Positions 1 to 7,510 of a stretch of DNA of 8,553 nucleotides are shown here, in pieces (positions within the stretch are counted from its first letter, which is position 1; every line of letters begins with the position of its first letter). The position numbers and the translations under genes were made by a program. Source of the stretch: CAYLJO01 sp964383905. GTDB lineage: Bacteria; Acidobacteriota; Blastocatellia; Pyrinomonadales; Pyrinomonadaceae. Under the pieces are notes generated by a model. The model made no database searches. It was not told the origin of the DNA and saw only the letters and a program-made list of their open reading frames with translations. Location: contig CAYLJO010000255.1 in the NCBI GenBank assembly GCA_964383905.1, positions 1-8,553 on the forward strand, written 5' to 3'.

Positions 1-1628
1 ATCTCGACGATCTCGATCAGTTTGGTCGGGTTGGAGTCGAGATCAACCATGTTGCCCGCTTCCTTCGCCGCCTGCGTGCCCGTGTTCATCGCCACGCCGA
101 CGTCGGCCTGGGCGAGCGCCGGCGCGTCATTCGTTCCGTCGCCGGTCATCGCCACCAGCTTGCCGCCCGCCTGCTCGCGCTTGATCAGCGCCATCTTGTC
201 TTCGGGTTTGGCTTCGGCGAGGAAGTCATCGACGCCCGCCTCACGCGCTATCGAAGCGGCGGTGAGCGGATTATCCCCCGTGATCATCACCGTCTTGATC
301 CCCATCGAGCGGAGCTGGGTGAAGCGTTCCTTCATGCCGCCCTTGACGATGTCTTTCAGGTAAATGACCCCGAGCACCCGTTTATTATCGGCCACGACGA
401 GCGGCGTACCCCCGGCTTTGGAGATCTGCTCGACGGTCTCTCGCAACTCATGCGGCGTGCTTCCACTATGCTCGGACACGTATCTCTCGATGGCCTCGGC
501 GGCGCCTTTACGCACCTCGCGCCCGTCAATGTCTACGCCGGACATACGGGTCTGCGCCGTGAACGGGATGAAGTGTGCCTCGTGCGGCGCGAGCTCACGC
601 CCGCGTAAGCTATACTTCTCTTTCGCCAGCACGACGATGGAACGGCCCTCCGGCGTCTCGTCGGCGAGCGATGAGAGTTGTGCGGCGTCAGCCAACTCCT
701 GCTCGTTGACGCCCGGCAGCGGGATGAACTCTGACGCCTGGCGATTGCCGAGCGTGATCGTGCCCGTCTTATCGAGAAGCAGAGTATTCACGTCGCCCGC
801 CGCCTCGACCGCGCGGCCTGACATGGCGAGCACGTTGTGCTGGATCAGGCGGTCCATCCCGGCGATCCCGATGGCCGAGAGCAACCCGCCGATGGTCGTC
901 GGGATCAGGCAGACGAGCAGCGAGACCAGCACAAAAATTGTCTGCGGCGCGCTCGCATAAATGGCGAAGGGTTGCAGGGTGACGACCGCCAGCAGGAAGA
1001 TGATCGTGAGCCCCGCGAGCAGAATGTTGAGCGCGATCTCGTTCGGCGTCTTCTGGCGCTCCGCTCCTTCGACCAGAGCGATCATGCGGTCAATAAAAGT
1101 CTCGCCGGGGTTCGAGGTGATGCGCACCTTGATCTGGTCGGAGAGGACGCGTGTGCCGCCCGTCACGGCAGAGCGATCACCGCCCGCCTCACGTATCACC
1201 GGCGCTGATTCCCCGGTAATGGCCGACTCGTCCACCGACGCCACGCCTTCGATGATCTCGCCGTCGCCCGGAATGAACTCGCCGGCAACCACCACGACAA
1301 TGTCGTCCTTGCGCAACTGCGGCGCGTTGACGGTCTGAATCCTGCCGTCGGGCAGCAGCTTTTTGGCCACCGTTTCCGTTTTGGCCTTGCGCAGGTTATC
1401 AGCCTGCGCCTTACCGCGACCTTCGGCCATCGCCTCGGCGAAGTTGGCGAAGAGCACCGTGAACCACAGCCAGAGCGTGATCTGCAGCTCAAATTTCGTG
1501 TCGGTGACGTTCGGGATCGGCGCGACGAGGCCGCGGATGAGTTGGAGTGTGGTCAGCACGCTTCCGACTTCGACGACGAACATCACCGGGTTTTTCATCA
1601 TCGTGCGCGGGTTCAACTTACGAAATGA
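1..1628 (-). CDS. kdpB: K+-transporting P-type ATPase, ATP-binding subunit KdpB (partial at both ends)
   Basis: KdpB is the ATP-hydrolysing subunit of the KdpFABC high-affinity K+ pump in the inner membrane. The window holds 542 codons. By alignment from memory to E. coli KdpB (682 aa, phosphorylated Asp307), about 20 N-terminal residues lie in the N gap and about 120 C-terminal residues lie beyond the left edge. Visible in order, numbered within the fragment: the NPVMFVVEVGS membrane start (13-23); the actuator-domain TGES loop (138-141), whose serine is the inhibitory phosphorylation site known in E. coli; the helix CLIPTTIGGLLSAIGIAGM (240-258); the phosphorylation motif DKTGT (286-290); the nucleotide-domain FTAQTRMSG (356-364) and KGA (374-376); the hinge GDGTNDAPA (496-504); and VDLDSNPTKL (528-537). 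No key catalytic residue is missing and no frameshift is seen. The frame is open into the gap, where the start codon must lie. kdpA lies immediately upstream on the other side of the gap. The identification is secure. Confidence 0.97.
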
Positions 1629-1728
1629 NNNNNNNNNNNNNNNNNNNNNNNNNNNNNNNNNNNNNNNNNNNNNNNNNNNNNNNNNNNNNNNNNNNNNNNN
1701 NNNNNNNNNNNNNNNNNNNNNNNNNNNN
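1629..1728. other. Assembly gap (100 N) between kdpA and kdpB
   Basis: Exactly 100 N bases, the usual placeholder for a scaffold gap, so the true length is unknown. kdpA is open into the gap from one side and kdpB from the other. It should contain the last 15-25 codons of KdpA with its stop, a short spacer, and the start codon and about 20 N-terminal codons of KdpB. If the genes are adjacent, as is normal for kdpAB, the real distance is probably somewhat over 100 bp. Any open reading frame drawn across the N stretch on either strand is meaningless. Confidence 0.97.
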
Positions 1729-3491
1729 AACGCCCCGACGATCACGATGACGCTGACGAGCAATACGGTAAAAAGGGGCGTCGTCACCGGGAACGTGCCC
1801 AGGCTGGGCGGCACAGTCTTCTTACGCACAAGACTGCCGGCGATCGCGAGCATCGGGATCATCATCAGAAAACGGCCCATCAGCATTGTGAATCCGATCG
1901 TCGTGTTGTACCACCTGGTGTTGGCCGAGATCCCGGCAAAGGCCGAGCCGTTGTTGCCCGCCCCCTCCGTGTAAGCGTAGAGAATCTCCGAGAACCCGTG
2001 TGGCCCCGGATTGGCGATGGCCGACGTCCCGAACGACGGCGAGACGATTGAAACGGCCGTGAAAGTGAGGATCACGAGCGGGAAGATTAGCACGTACAGC
2101 ATCGCCATCTTCACGTCGTAGGACTCAATCTTCTTGCCCAGGTACTCGGGCGTCCGGCCCACCATCAGCCCCGCGATGAAGACCGAGAGGATCACGAAGA
2201 CCAGCATGCCGTAGAGCCCGGAGCCGACCCCGCCGTAAATGATCTCGCCGAGCATGATGTTGATGAGCGGGACCATCCCGCCGAGCGGCGTATAGGAGTC
2301 GTGCATCGAGTTGACCGCGCCGCACGAGGCGTCGGTGGTTATGGTGGCCCAGAGCGTCGAATTGGCGATGCCGAAGCGCACCTCCTTGCCCTCCATGTTG
2401 CCGCCCGGTTGCGCAGCAGTGGCCGCCTGATCAGTGCCGGCCAACAACGGGTTGCCGCGAGACTCAGCCCGGTATGCGGTGATCACCCCGGCCAGGAAGA
2501 GAACCGCCATCGCCGACCAGACGGCCCAGCCGTGCTTCGGCGACCCGGTCATGCGCCCGAGCGTGTAGGTCAGGCCGGCCGCGATGGCGAAGATCGCGAT
2601 CATCTCCAGCAGGTTCGAAAGCGGCGTGGGGTTCTCAAATGGGTGGGCGCTGTTGGTGTTGAAGAACCCGCCCCCGTTGGTCCCCAGTTCCTTGATGAAC
2701 TCCTGGGAGGCCACCGGCCCCTGGGCAATCGTTTGCTCGGTGACGTGCACGGTCTCCTGCACCGTCTTACCGCTCGCGTCCTTGATGACATTGCCCTCCG
2801 CGTCCTTCTTATCGACCTGCGCCGTCTGCGGGTCGATGATCTTCGCCGTGTCATAGGGACGGAGGTTCTGCACCACCCCCTGCGAGACGAGAAGGAGCGC
2901 GCCGACAACGCAGAAGGGCAGCAGCACCCAGAGGGAGGCGCGTACGAAGTCCACCCAGAAGTTGCCGATGGTCTCCGCCTCGCGCCGCGCGATGCCGCGG
3001 ACGAAGGCGATGGCGACGGCAATGCCCGTGGCCGCCGAGGCGAAGTTGTGGTAAGCCAGGCCGGCCATCTGCGTAAAGTAACTCATCGTCGTCTCGGGCA
3101 CGTAAGATTGCCAGTTGGTGTTGGTCGTAAAACTGGCCGCCGTGTTAAAAGCCGAGCCGAGGAAGCCGGTGCTGGAACTTGAGGAATCGACACCGAGCAG
3201 ACCCTGGGGATTGAACGGCAGGTAGTATTGCACCCTCTGGATCAAGTAAAGCAGGAGCAATGAGACGGCGCTAAAAAGGAGCATGGACGCCGCGTACTCG
3301 GTCCAGCGCATCTCGCGCGTTTCGTCCACCCCGGTCAGGCGGTAAATCAAGCGCTCGACGGGCCTGAGCACCGGATCGAGGAACGTCCGTTCACGATTGA
3401 ACACGTGCGTCATAAAGACGCCCAGCGGCTTCGTGACGGCGAAGATGATCGCGAGATACAGCAGTATTTGGAACCAACCGTTGAAAGTCAT
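1729..3491 (-). CDS. kdpA: K+-transporting ATPase, channel-like subunit KdpA (3' end lost in gap)
   Basis: KdpA is the K+-selective, channel-like membrane subunit of KdpFABC, related to the SKT/Trk superfamily with four pore loops. 587 codons are present. All four selectivity-filter loops can be read: FTTNTNWQ (121-128), GTNGGGFFNTNSAHP (270-284), TTDASCGAVN (385-394) and EGAGNNGSAFAG (509-520). The cytoplasmic GLMVGRTPEYLGKKIE segment (441-456) and the near-C-terminal SLVRKKTVPPSLGTFP (553-568) are also typical. The final transmembrane residues fall in the N gap. The ATG at 3491 is chosen because it begins the usual KdpA N-terminus, follows the kdpF stop by one base, and has a GGAG about 10 nt upstream inside the end of kdpF, which suggests translational coupling. 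One oddity: the extracytoplasmic loop before pore loop 2 (about 213-252) is longer and more charged than in E. coli KdpA. Confidence 0.97.
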
Positions 3492-3492
3492 G

Positions 3493-3582
3493 TTAGAACT
3501 TCTCCGGGCGCAGGAGCGCGTAAGTGAGATAGACCAGCAACAGCGCAGAGACCACAAGACTCAGGATTGTTTCGAGATTCAT
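3493..3582 (-). CDS. kdpF: KdpF, small stabilising subunit of the Kdp pump (29 aa)
   Basis: This ORF is 29 codons plus TAA. The peptide starts MNLETILSLVVSALLLVYL and ends TYALLRPEKF. It is one hydrophobic helix with the characteristic KdpF ending, L-x-Y-A-L-[L/I]-x-P/A-E-x-F. KdpF is a single-pass inner-membrane peptide packed against KdpA that stabilises the KdpFABC complex in E. coli. A GGGAG Shine-Dalgarno lies 6 nt before the ATG and overlaps the stop region of the preceding 28-aa gene. The stop is one nucleotide from the kdpA ATG. Position, length and C-terminal motif together make the call solid. Confidence 0.94.
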   Translation of the reverse strand: MNLETILSLVVSALLLVYLTYALLRPEKF

Positions 3583-3592
3583 GGCGCGCTCC

Positions 3593-3679
3593 CTATTGTA
3601 ATTTCTCACACCCGCGCACGTACGCGAGCGCAATGAGAAAGAAGACGATCGTCACAACGATGTAGATCAGGTCCAACAT
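3593..3679 (-). CDS. 28-aa single-helix membrane peptide upstream of kdpF
   Basis: The ORF runs ATG to TAG and encodes 28 residues: MLDLIYIVVTIVFFLIALAY followed by VRGCEKLQ. It is one transmembrane helix (about residues 4-20) with an acidic N-terminus and a short cytoplasmic-type tail, R-G-C-E-K, carrying one cysteine. A GGAG lies about 12 nt upstream of the ATG. The stop is 10 nt before the kdpF ATG, and the kdpF ribosome site begins right at it. From memory, tiny ORFs ending V-R-[G/x]-C-[E/D]-[K/R] sit just before kdpF in other bacteria, usually annotated only as hypothetical; I could not check this. The likely role, by position and size, is an accessory helix of the Kdp complex. Alternatively it could be a leader peptide coupling translation into kdpF. 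Confidence 0.72.
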   Translation of the reverse strand: MLDLIYIVVTIVFFLIALAYVRGCEKLQ

Positions 3680-3716
3680 AAACTCTTAGTCTCCGGAATA
3701 TAATATTGAGTCACCC

Positions 3717-5324
3717 TTACCAGGCACCCTCCTTGCGGCCCCACCACCAGATCAGACCGACCGTCGCGGTGTTCTGCTGCTTCTTCAGTACGCCTTCCTC
3801 CCTGGTGAAAAAGTAGCGTTGATTTGAGAAGTCGCGTCGCCACTCGTAGCGCATCAGGAACCCATCGGCCAGCTTGTAGTCGAAGGTCAGAGTGGTCTCC
3901 TTGAGCGCTTGGGTCACACCGCTGAACATTCCACCCCGATCTGAGAGATATTCCGCTCGCCCGGCAAGCGCGACCTTGGGCGTGAACTGATAGCGCGCGT
4001 AGACCGCGCCGCCATCCACATGGGAAGGAGCTGACGACCGGCCCGGCGCTTCATGTCTCCATAAACGTTGGATGACGTAGTCGGCCTCCAGCGCCAGCGC
4101 CAACTTCGGCGTCGCCTGCCAATTGGCGTAGCTGTCAAAGATATGCAGACGCCCGTCGGGAGATGGCCGGACCGGCTGGAAGCTGAGGCCCGGCTGGAGC
4201 GGTATGGCGGTGTTGTTCGGGACCGGCACAATATCGGGATGCTCTTGCCCCAGGTAATAGTTCACAGTCCAGGAAATCGTCTTGCGCGGCTGGATGACCA
4301 CTCCTGCCATCTGATCCTTGAAAGCATTGAACGGCTCGGTTTGCTGTGTGCCGTTGACGATCCAATAGTTCAGGGCGAGCTGATCGTTGAACTTATAGTT
4401 AGCGCGCACACCCATGTGGTAAAAAGGCAGGAAGTCGAACCAGAAGGAGCGTGAGTAGTTCATCTGGTCCTTGGTGTAGTTGCCTTCAATCCCCAGCGAG
4501 CTTGACCACTTACCGAAATCCACGGTTAAGCCCTTGCCGATGGGAGCCACATACGTCCCGTAGGCCTGGAAGATATGCCGGTATATTTGCGGCCGCGGTT
4601 CGTTGAAGGGATTTCCCTGCAGCGTGTCCGTCGCCTGGCCAAACTGCAAATCGAGGCGGGCGCCGAAGCGGCGGCCGGCGGCGACGTCGGGCGCGTGCTC
4701 AAAGACTATGGCCGCCTGATTCAGGCTGAAGGCGTTGCTGAGCACGTCATAGGCGCGCAGCAAGTTGACCCGGCCGATGGGCCGGTTGAAGTTATAGCCG
4801 TAGTAGCCGTCGAGCGTCACGTTGATGGTGGTGTCGCGGAAGAAGTCGAACATAGCGCGGTCCTCGGCGCTAACCTTGCTCTTGTCCTCGGCACCGGTTT
4901 GCTGTTTCGTCGGTGCCGGCTGCTGGCCCTCTTGCCCGGTTTGGCCAATTCCTGGAGTCGTCGTACGACGCACTACCGGATTGAGAGGCTGCGTCCGATC
5001 CACGGCTACTTCGGCGGTCTCATTTTGACCGGAGCTTGCCTTCTTTGCCGGTTGTGGCGCTGCACGCCGCTCGGCTTCGAGCTGATTGACGCGGTTTTCC
5101 AGCCGCTCGATGGTCTGCCGCATTTGCCTCATCTCTTCGATTAGTGCCGCGGTATCCTTCCCATCGGAACCGGGGCCGCCGGTGGGCAGGACTTCGCTGC
5201 CTTCATGTGCAGCGCGTAAATCCTGCCCGGTAGCTGGTGCGGGCGTACTCTGCGCTCTCACGCTAACAGTTGAGACTACAAGGATGAAGCCGAACATAAA
5301 AGGAGGATTGGCAAATCCCTTCAT
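3717..5324 (-). CDS. Outer-membrane beta-barrel protein, BBP2/OmpL-like porin family (535 aa)
   Basis: A probable porin-like outer-membrane protein. It has a signal peptide at residues 1-24 (lysine-containing start, hydrophobic core FMFGFILVVSTVSV, likely cleavage after V-R-A). A low-complexity periplasmic segment is followed by a coiled coil at about 58-88 (LIEEMRQMRQTIERLENRVN). After a Pro/Gln-rich linker, a barrel domain runs from about residue 150 to the end, with alternating hydrophobic and aromatic strands. Segments such as GKGLTVDFGKW, IEGNYTKDQMNYSRS and FYHMGVRANYKFND match my memory of putative beta-barrel porin-2 (PF07642). The last strand is ATVGLIWWW, followed by a short tail ending in tryptophan. 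The start at 5324 is fixed by a strong extended Shine-Dalgarno (GGGGGTGAT) ending 3 nt before it. It lies 36 nt after the 613-aa barrel gene and 37 nt before the 28-aa gene. Transport specificity cannot be read from the sequence; the operon context suggests K+ passage. Confidence 0.85.
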   Translation of the reverse strand: MKGFANPPFMFGFILVVSTVSVRAQSTPAPATGQDLRAAHEGSEVLPTGGPGSDGKDTAALIEEMRQMRQTIERLENRVNQLEAERRAAPQPAKKASSGQNETAEVAVDRTQPLNPVVRRTTTPGIGQTGQEGQQPAPTKQQTGAEDKSKVSAEDRAMFDFFRDTTINVTLDGYYGYNFNRPIGRVNLLRAYDVLSNAFSLNQAAIVFEHAPDVAAGRRFGARLDLQFGQATDTLQGNPFNEPRPQIYRHIFQAYGTYVAPIGKGLTVDFGKWSSSLGIEGNYTKDQMNYSRSFWFDFLPFYHMGVRANYKFNDQLALNYWIVNGTQQTEPFNAFKDQMAGVVIQPRKTISWTVNYYLGQEHPDIVPVPNNTAIPLQPGLSFQPVRPSPDGRLHIFDSYANWQATPKLALALEADYVIQRLWRHEAPGRSSAPSHVDGGAVYARYQFTPKVALAGRAEYLSDRGGMFSGVTQALKETTLTFDYKLADGFLMRYEWRRDFSNQRYFFTREEGVLKKQQNTATVGLIWWWGRKEGAW

Positions 5325-5327
5325 ATA

Positions 5328-5350
5328 ATCACCCCCAGGTTTGTTATACC
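5328..5350 (-). promoter_or_regulatory. Extended Shine-Dalgarno of the 535-aa barrel gene; copy of a 23-bp repeat
   Basis: The minus strand reads ACCTGGGGGTGAT then TAT-ATG. GGGGGTGAT matches the extended anti-Shine-Dalgarno complement GGAGGTGAT at eight of nine bases, with seven bases between GGGGG and the start codon. This decides the start of the 535-aa gene. The whole 23-bp element recurs at 7350-7372 with two mismatches. Confidence 0.75.
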
Positions 5351-5360
5351 TATCTCCCTC

Positions 5361-7202
5361 TCAGAATTTGACGAGCAAGGCCGCCGTGGCCCTTCTCTCG
5401 AATTTGCGCAGATCCGGGGCAAAACCCGGCACGAATGATCCTGGGGGACCGGTATTGCCTCCTGGGGGCGTCACGCCTCCGGGCCCGGCGAAGTACGGAA
5501 CATTCGCCGCACGGTGGTTGTACTCCAGGCGGAAGGTGATAAACTGGCTCGGCATATAATCGAAAGTGGCTGATGCGTCCCACGCTTTGAACTTGTCCCC
5601 GGGATTCGCCGTAAAGTAGGGCGTCCCGGAGAACGCTGTCGCCCCATTGATCGGCGGCAAAAGCACCAGATAGCGCCCCGGGTTGTTGATCGCGCCCCCG
5701 CCGAGCGTCAGACCGAATAGATCCTTGTGGAACCAGAACCGGTTGTAGGCCATGAAACCCAGGAAGTACTGCGACGGTCTATCGGGGGTGCCGCCCTTGC
5801 AGCTCACGCCGCCGCCGTATTCACACCCGGCATCGACCGTCACCGTGAACGCCGCCTTGTCGAGCGTTTTTAATGGCCTGTCGTAGTACTTGACCTGGAT
5901 GCTGTCGTCGGTATGGATGCGCTTGCGCCCGGGGACACCCAGCGTGTCTGTCCCCCAGTAATTGTTGAGGACGACGGAAACCGAGCCGTTCGGGCGCCAC
6001 AAGATCTGCCTGCCGATGCCCGGCGCCTTGTTAAACTTGCCGTAGGACTGCCAGCCGTTGATCAGCCACGGCTCGATCTTCAGCTTGTCGCTGGGAAAGA
6101 TCTGAACCCGCAGGCCGTTGAAGAACCACGGCGTGTTGGACGAGACATAGGAGGGCTGGTACGACCAGTTGTCGAACTGGTAGAAGCTGTAGAGGCCAAT
6201 ATAGGAGAGGAAGATCCCGGCGTCGATGTTGATCCCATTCAGCTTATTAATGTGGTACCCGCCGCTGGCCTCAGAGATGTAACGGTATGCGTTGTCGAGG
6301 CTCCATTGGCCACGCCCGGGGCTGGCGTCATTACGTGGTGTCGTTTGCGAATACAAACCAAACTGCGTCAGCAGCCTGCCCCTCACGTTGTTGTAATGAA
6401 AGTCACCGCCGAAGGCGAAGTGCGTCAGTTGGAATTCGTTCGAGCGAAAGACCTCGCTTGAGCCGGAGATCGTGTCATCCTGCGGATGGTTGAAGGAGTG
6501 GTGATAGGCGACGTCGACTCTGAATTCGCCCGTAAAGACTTTCGTATCGAGAGGGTACTCCTTCTGCCGGCTGTTGCCCGTCAGCCAGGTAAAGTCGGCG
6601 AAGGCAAACGGCTCTTTTTTCTGTTGTTTGGGCAAGCTGCCTGCTTTGTCCTGGGGCTGCTGTGCAGGCGCGGCCGGCGCATCCGGTTGAGTCGCGAGCG
6701 CTGTCTGTTGAGATGTTGGTTGAGAGGCGTCAGAGCCCGGTTTCCTGGCGACCAGCGATTCGACCTCGGCGAGCCGCTTCTCCAACTGGTCGATGCGGTT
6801 AAGCAGCGCCTTCTCGCGCTCACTCAAGACGGGATCGTCCCTCTTTTCCTCGGCTTTCACGGCCGATGCCGGCTGCGCCCGCCCGGAAGGTTCGGCCGGG
6901 GTGGGCGTCGGCTTAGCGGACGGAGAAGGAGTCGGTGTCGGCGTGGCCGGTGCATTCCCATCGGAGGGTCTTGAAGTTGCTGGCGCCATCGCTTTATCGG
7001 GATTATCCGTCGCCGCGAGAGTGTCCGTGACCTTGAGTTGAGCACTATTAATCTGTTGAGAGTAGATGCTTCTTGCGCCGCCAAATAGAAGTAGCGCAAC
7101 CATGATTGCGACCATCGGTTGATTGATCTGTCGCCCCATGCGGTGAGCACAAATCAAGACCATTTTCCGAGATTGAGGGATTGGTTTTTTTCTATCGAAC
7201 AT
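5361..7202 (-). CDS. Outer-membrane beta-barrel protein, BBP2-like porin family (613 aa)
   Basis: A second porin-like protein with the same plan as its downstream neighbour. Residues 30-42 form the hydrophobic core of a signal peptide (VAIMVALLLFGGA), with likely cleavage near residue 48 (I-Y-S-Q). A Pro/Thr-rich linker covers about 84-105, a coiled coil about 126-153 (EREKALLNRIDQLEKRLAEV), and a barrel runs from about 197 to 613. It has typical surface and strand segments (GRLLTQFGLYS, IFLSYIGLYSFYQFDNWSY, LRVQIFPSDKLKIEPWLING) and ends LLVKF, with the C-terminal Phe expected for barrel assembly. Cys residues in DAGCEYGGGVSC could form a loop disulfide. A Gly/Pro-rich loop precedes the last strand. 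The start is uncertain. An in-frame TAA lies four codons upstream of 7202, and AAAGG is 13 nt upstream, which is long. Met14, Met22 or Met30 would give a shorter, more ordinary signal peptide. No substrate can be assigned from sequence. Confidence 0.83.
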   Translation of the reverse strand: MFDRKKPIPQSRKMVLICAHRMGRQINQPMVAIMVALLLFGGARSIYSQQINSAQLKVTDTLAATDNPDKAMAPATSRPSDGNAPATPTPTPSPSAKPTPTPAEPSGRAQPASAVKAEEKRDDPVLSEREKALLNRIDQLEKRLAEVESLVARKPGSDASQPTSQQTALATQPDAPAAPAQQPQDKAGSLPKQQKKEPFAFADFTWLTGNSRQKEYPLDTKVFTGEFRVDVAYHHSFNHPQDDTISGSSEVFRSNEFQLTHFAFGGDFHYNNVRGRLLTQFGLYSQTTPRNDASPGRGQWSLDNAYRYISEASGGYHINKLNGINIDAGIFLSYIGLYSFYQFDNWSYQPSYVSSNTPWFFNGLRVQIFPSDKLKIEPWLINGWQSYGKFNKAPGIGRQILWRPNGSVSVVLNNYWGTDTLGVPGRKRIHTDDSIQVKYYDRPLKTLDKAAFTVTVDAGCEYGGGVSCKGGTPDRPSQYFLGFMAYNRFWFHKDLFGLTLGGGAINNPGRYLVLLPPINGATAFSGTPYFTANPGDKFKAWDASATFDYMPSQFITFRLEYNHRAANVPYFAGPGGVTPPGGNTGPPGSFVPGFAPDLRKFERRATAALLVKF

Positions 7203-7225
7203 TTTTTGGGGTTAACCTTTCAATT

Positions 7226-7354
7226 TTATCTACCAGCTTTTAGTTGCGCCGCCACGACCTCAGCACATTTTTCAAATGAAGGCTCCTTCTTCCAGTAACA
7301 TTCGAGACCTTTGGCCGAGAGCACGATGATTGGCACCGGGAGGTAGACCATCAC
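7226..7354 (-). CDS. Possible 41-42 aa small ORF or coding remnant of unknown function
   Basis: A short frame starting at GTG (7354) or ATG (7351) and ending TAA at 7226. It has a hydrophobic stretch, VYLPVPIIVLSA, and then a charged helix-like tail (KEPSFEKCAEVVAAQLKAGR) with two cysteines. The frame stays open further upstream to a TGA at 7409-7411 but has no ATG there. Amino-acid composition looks protein-like, but the ribosome site is badly spaced: GGGGG ends only two bases before the ATG. PIIVLSAKG also resembles the strand beta4 region of response-regulator receivers, so a decayed receiver fragment is an alternative. It lies 23 nt upstream of the 613-aa barrel gene. I do not recognise a family. 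Confidence 0.3.
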   Translation of the reverse strand: MMVYLPVPIIVLSAKGLECYWKKEPSFEKCAEVVAAQLKAGR

Positions 7355-7372
7355 CCCCAGGTCTGTTTTACC
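7350..7372 (-). repeat. Second copy of the 23-bp ribosome-site repeat
   Basis: This matches 5328-5350 at 21 of 23 positions, sharing the core ACCTGGGGGTGAT and the flanking GGTAWAACA. In this copy the position that carries ATG in the other copy reads CTA, so it is not an obvious working ribosome site. It may be a relic of a local duplication. Confidence 0.7.
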
Positions 7373-7510
7373 GACCGCTTTATTCGCCCCTTTTGCGCTT
7401 CGACAACTTCATTGGCGATCGCCAGCCCTCTGCCCGGTCCCCGAAGGCTGGTGAGTGCTGGTGCTACCGAGCGAAAAAGGCGGCCTCCTCCTGTCGCCCC
7501 CCCGTCCTTA
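7373..7510 (-). other. Poorly coding spacer with a histidine-kinase-like peptide motif
   Basis: No gene with a convincing start occupies this stretch between the 89-aa gene and the small ORF. One minus-strand frame (7381-7434) encodes GRGLAIANEVVEAQKGRI. This resembles the ATP-lid G2 box of histidine kinases (G-x-G-L-G-L-A-I-x-x-x-V-E-x-H-G-G-x-I), but the second glycine-leucine step is degraded (GRGLAIA) and the residues before it do not look like a kinase domain. The frame stops at 7351. This may be a gene remnant or chance. Confidence 0.25.

Noticed and set aside
22..1338. Long plus-strand open frames opposite kdpB
   Set aside because: They are antisense shadows of a gene with full P-type ATPase motifs on the minus strand, and their composition is Ser/Pro/Arg-rich with no recognisable motif.
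2301..3182. 293-codon plus-strand open frame opposite kdpA
   Set aside because: The minus strand carries all four KdpA pore loops in one frame. The plus frame is Arg/His/Gly-rich antisense of GC-rich coding sequence and has no domain signature.
3680..3716. Cyclic di-AMP (ydaO-type) or other riboswitch controlling kdp genes
   Set aside because: The space before the 28-aa gene and kdpF is only 37 nt, too short for an aptamer, and no such fold was noticed in 7781-7857.
5913..6974. Plus-strand frames opposite the 613-aa barrel gene
   Set aside because: The minus strand has a signal peptide, coiled coil and barrel pattern ending in Phe. The plus frames have no ribosome site or family resemblance.
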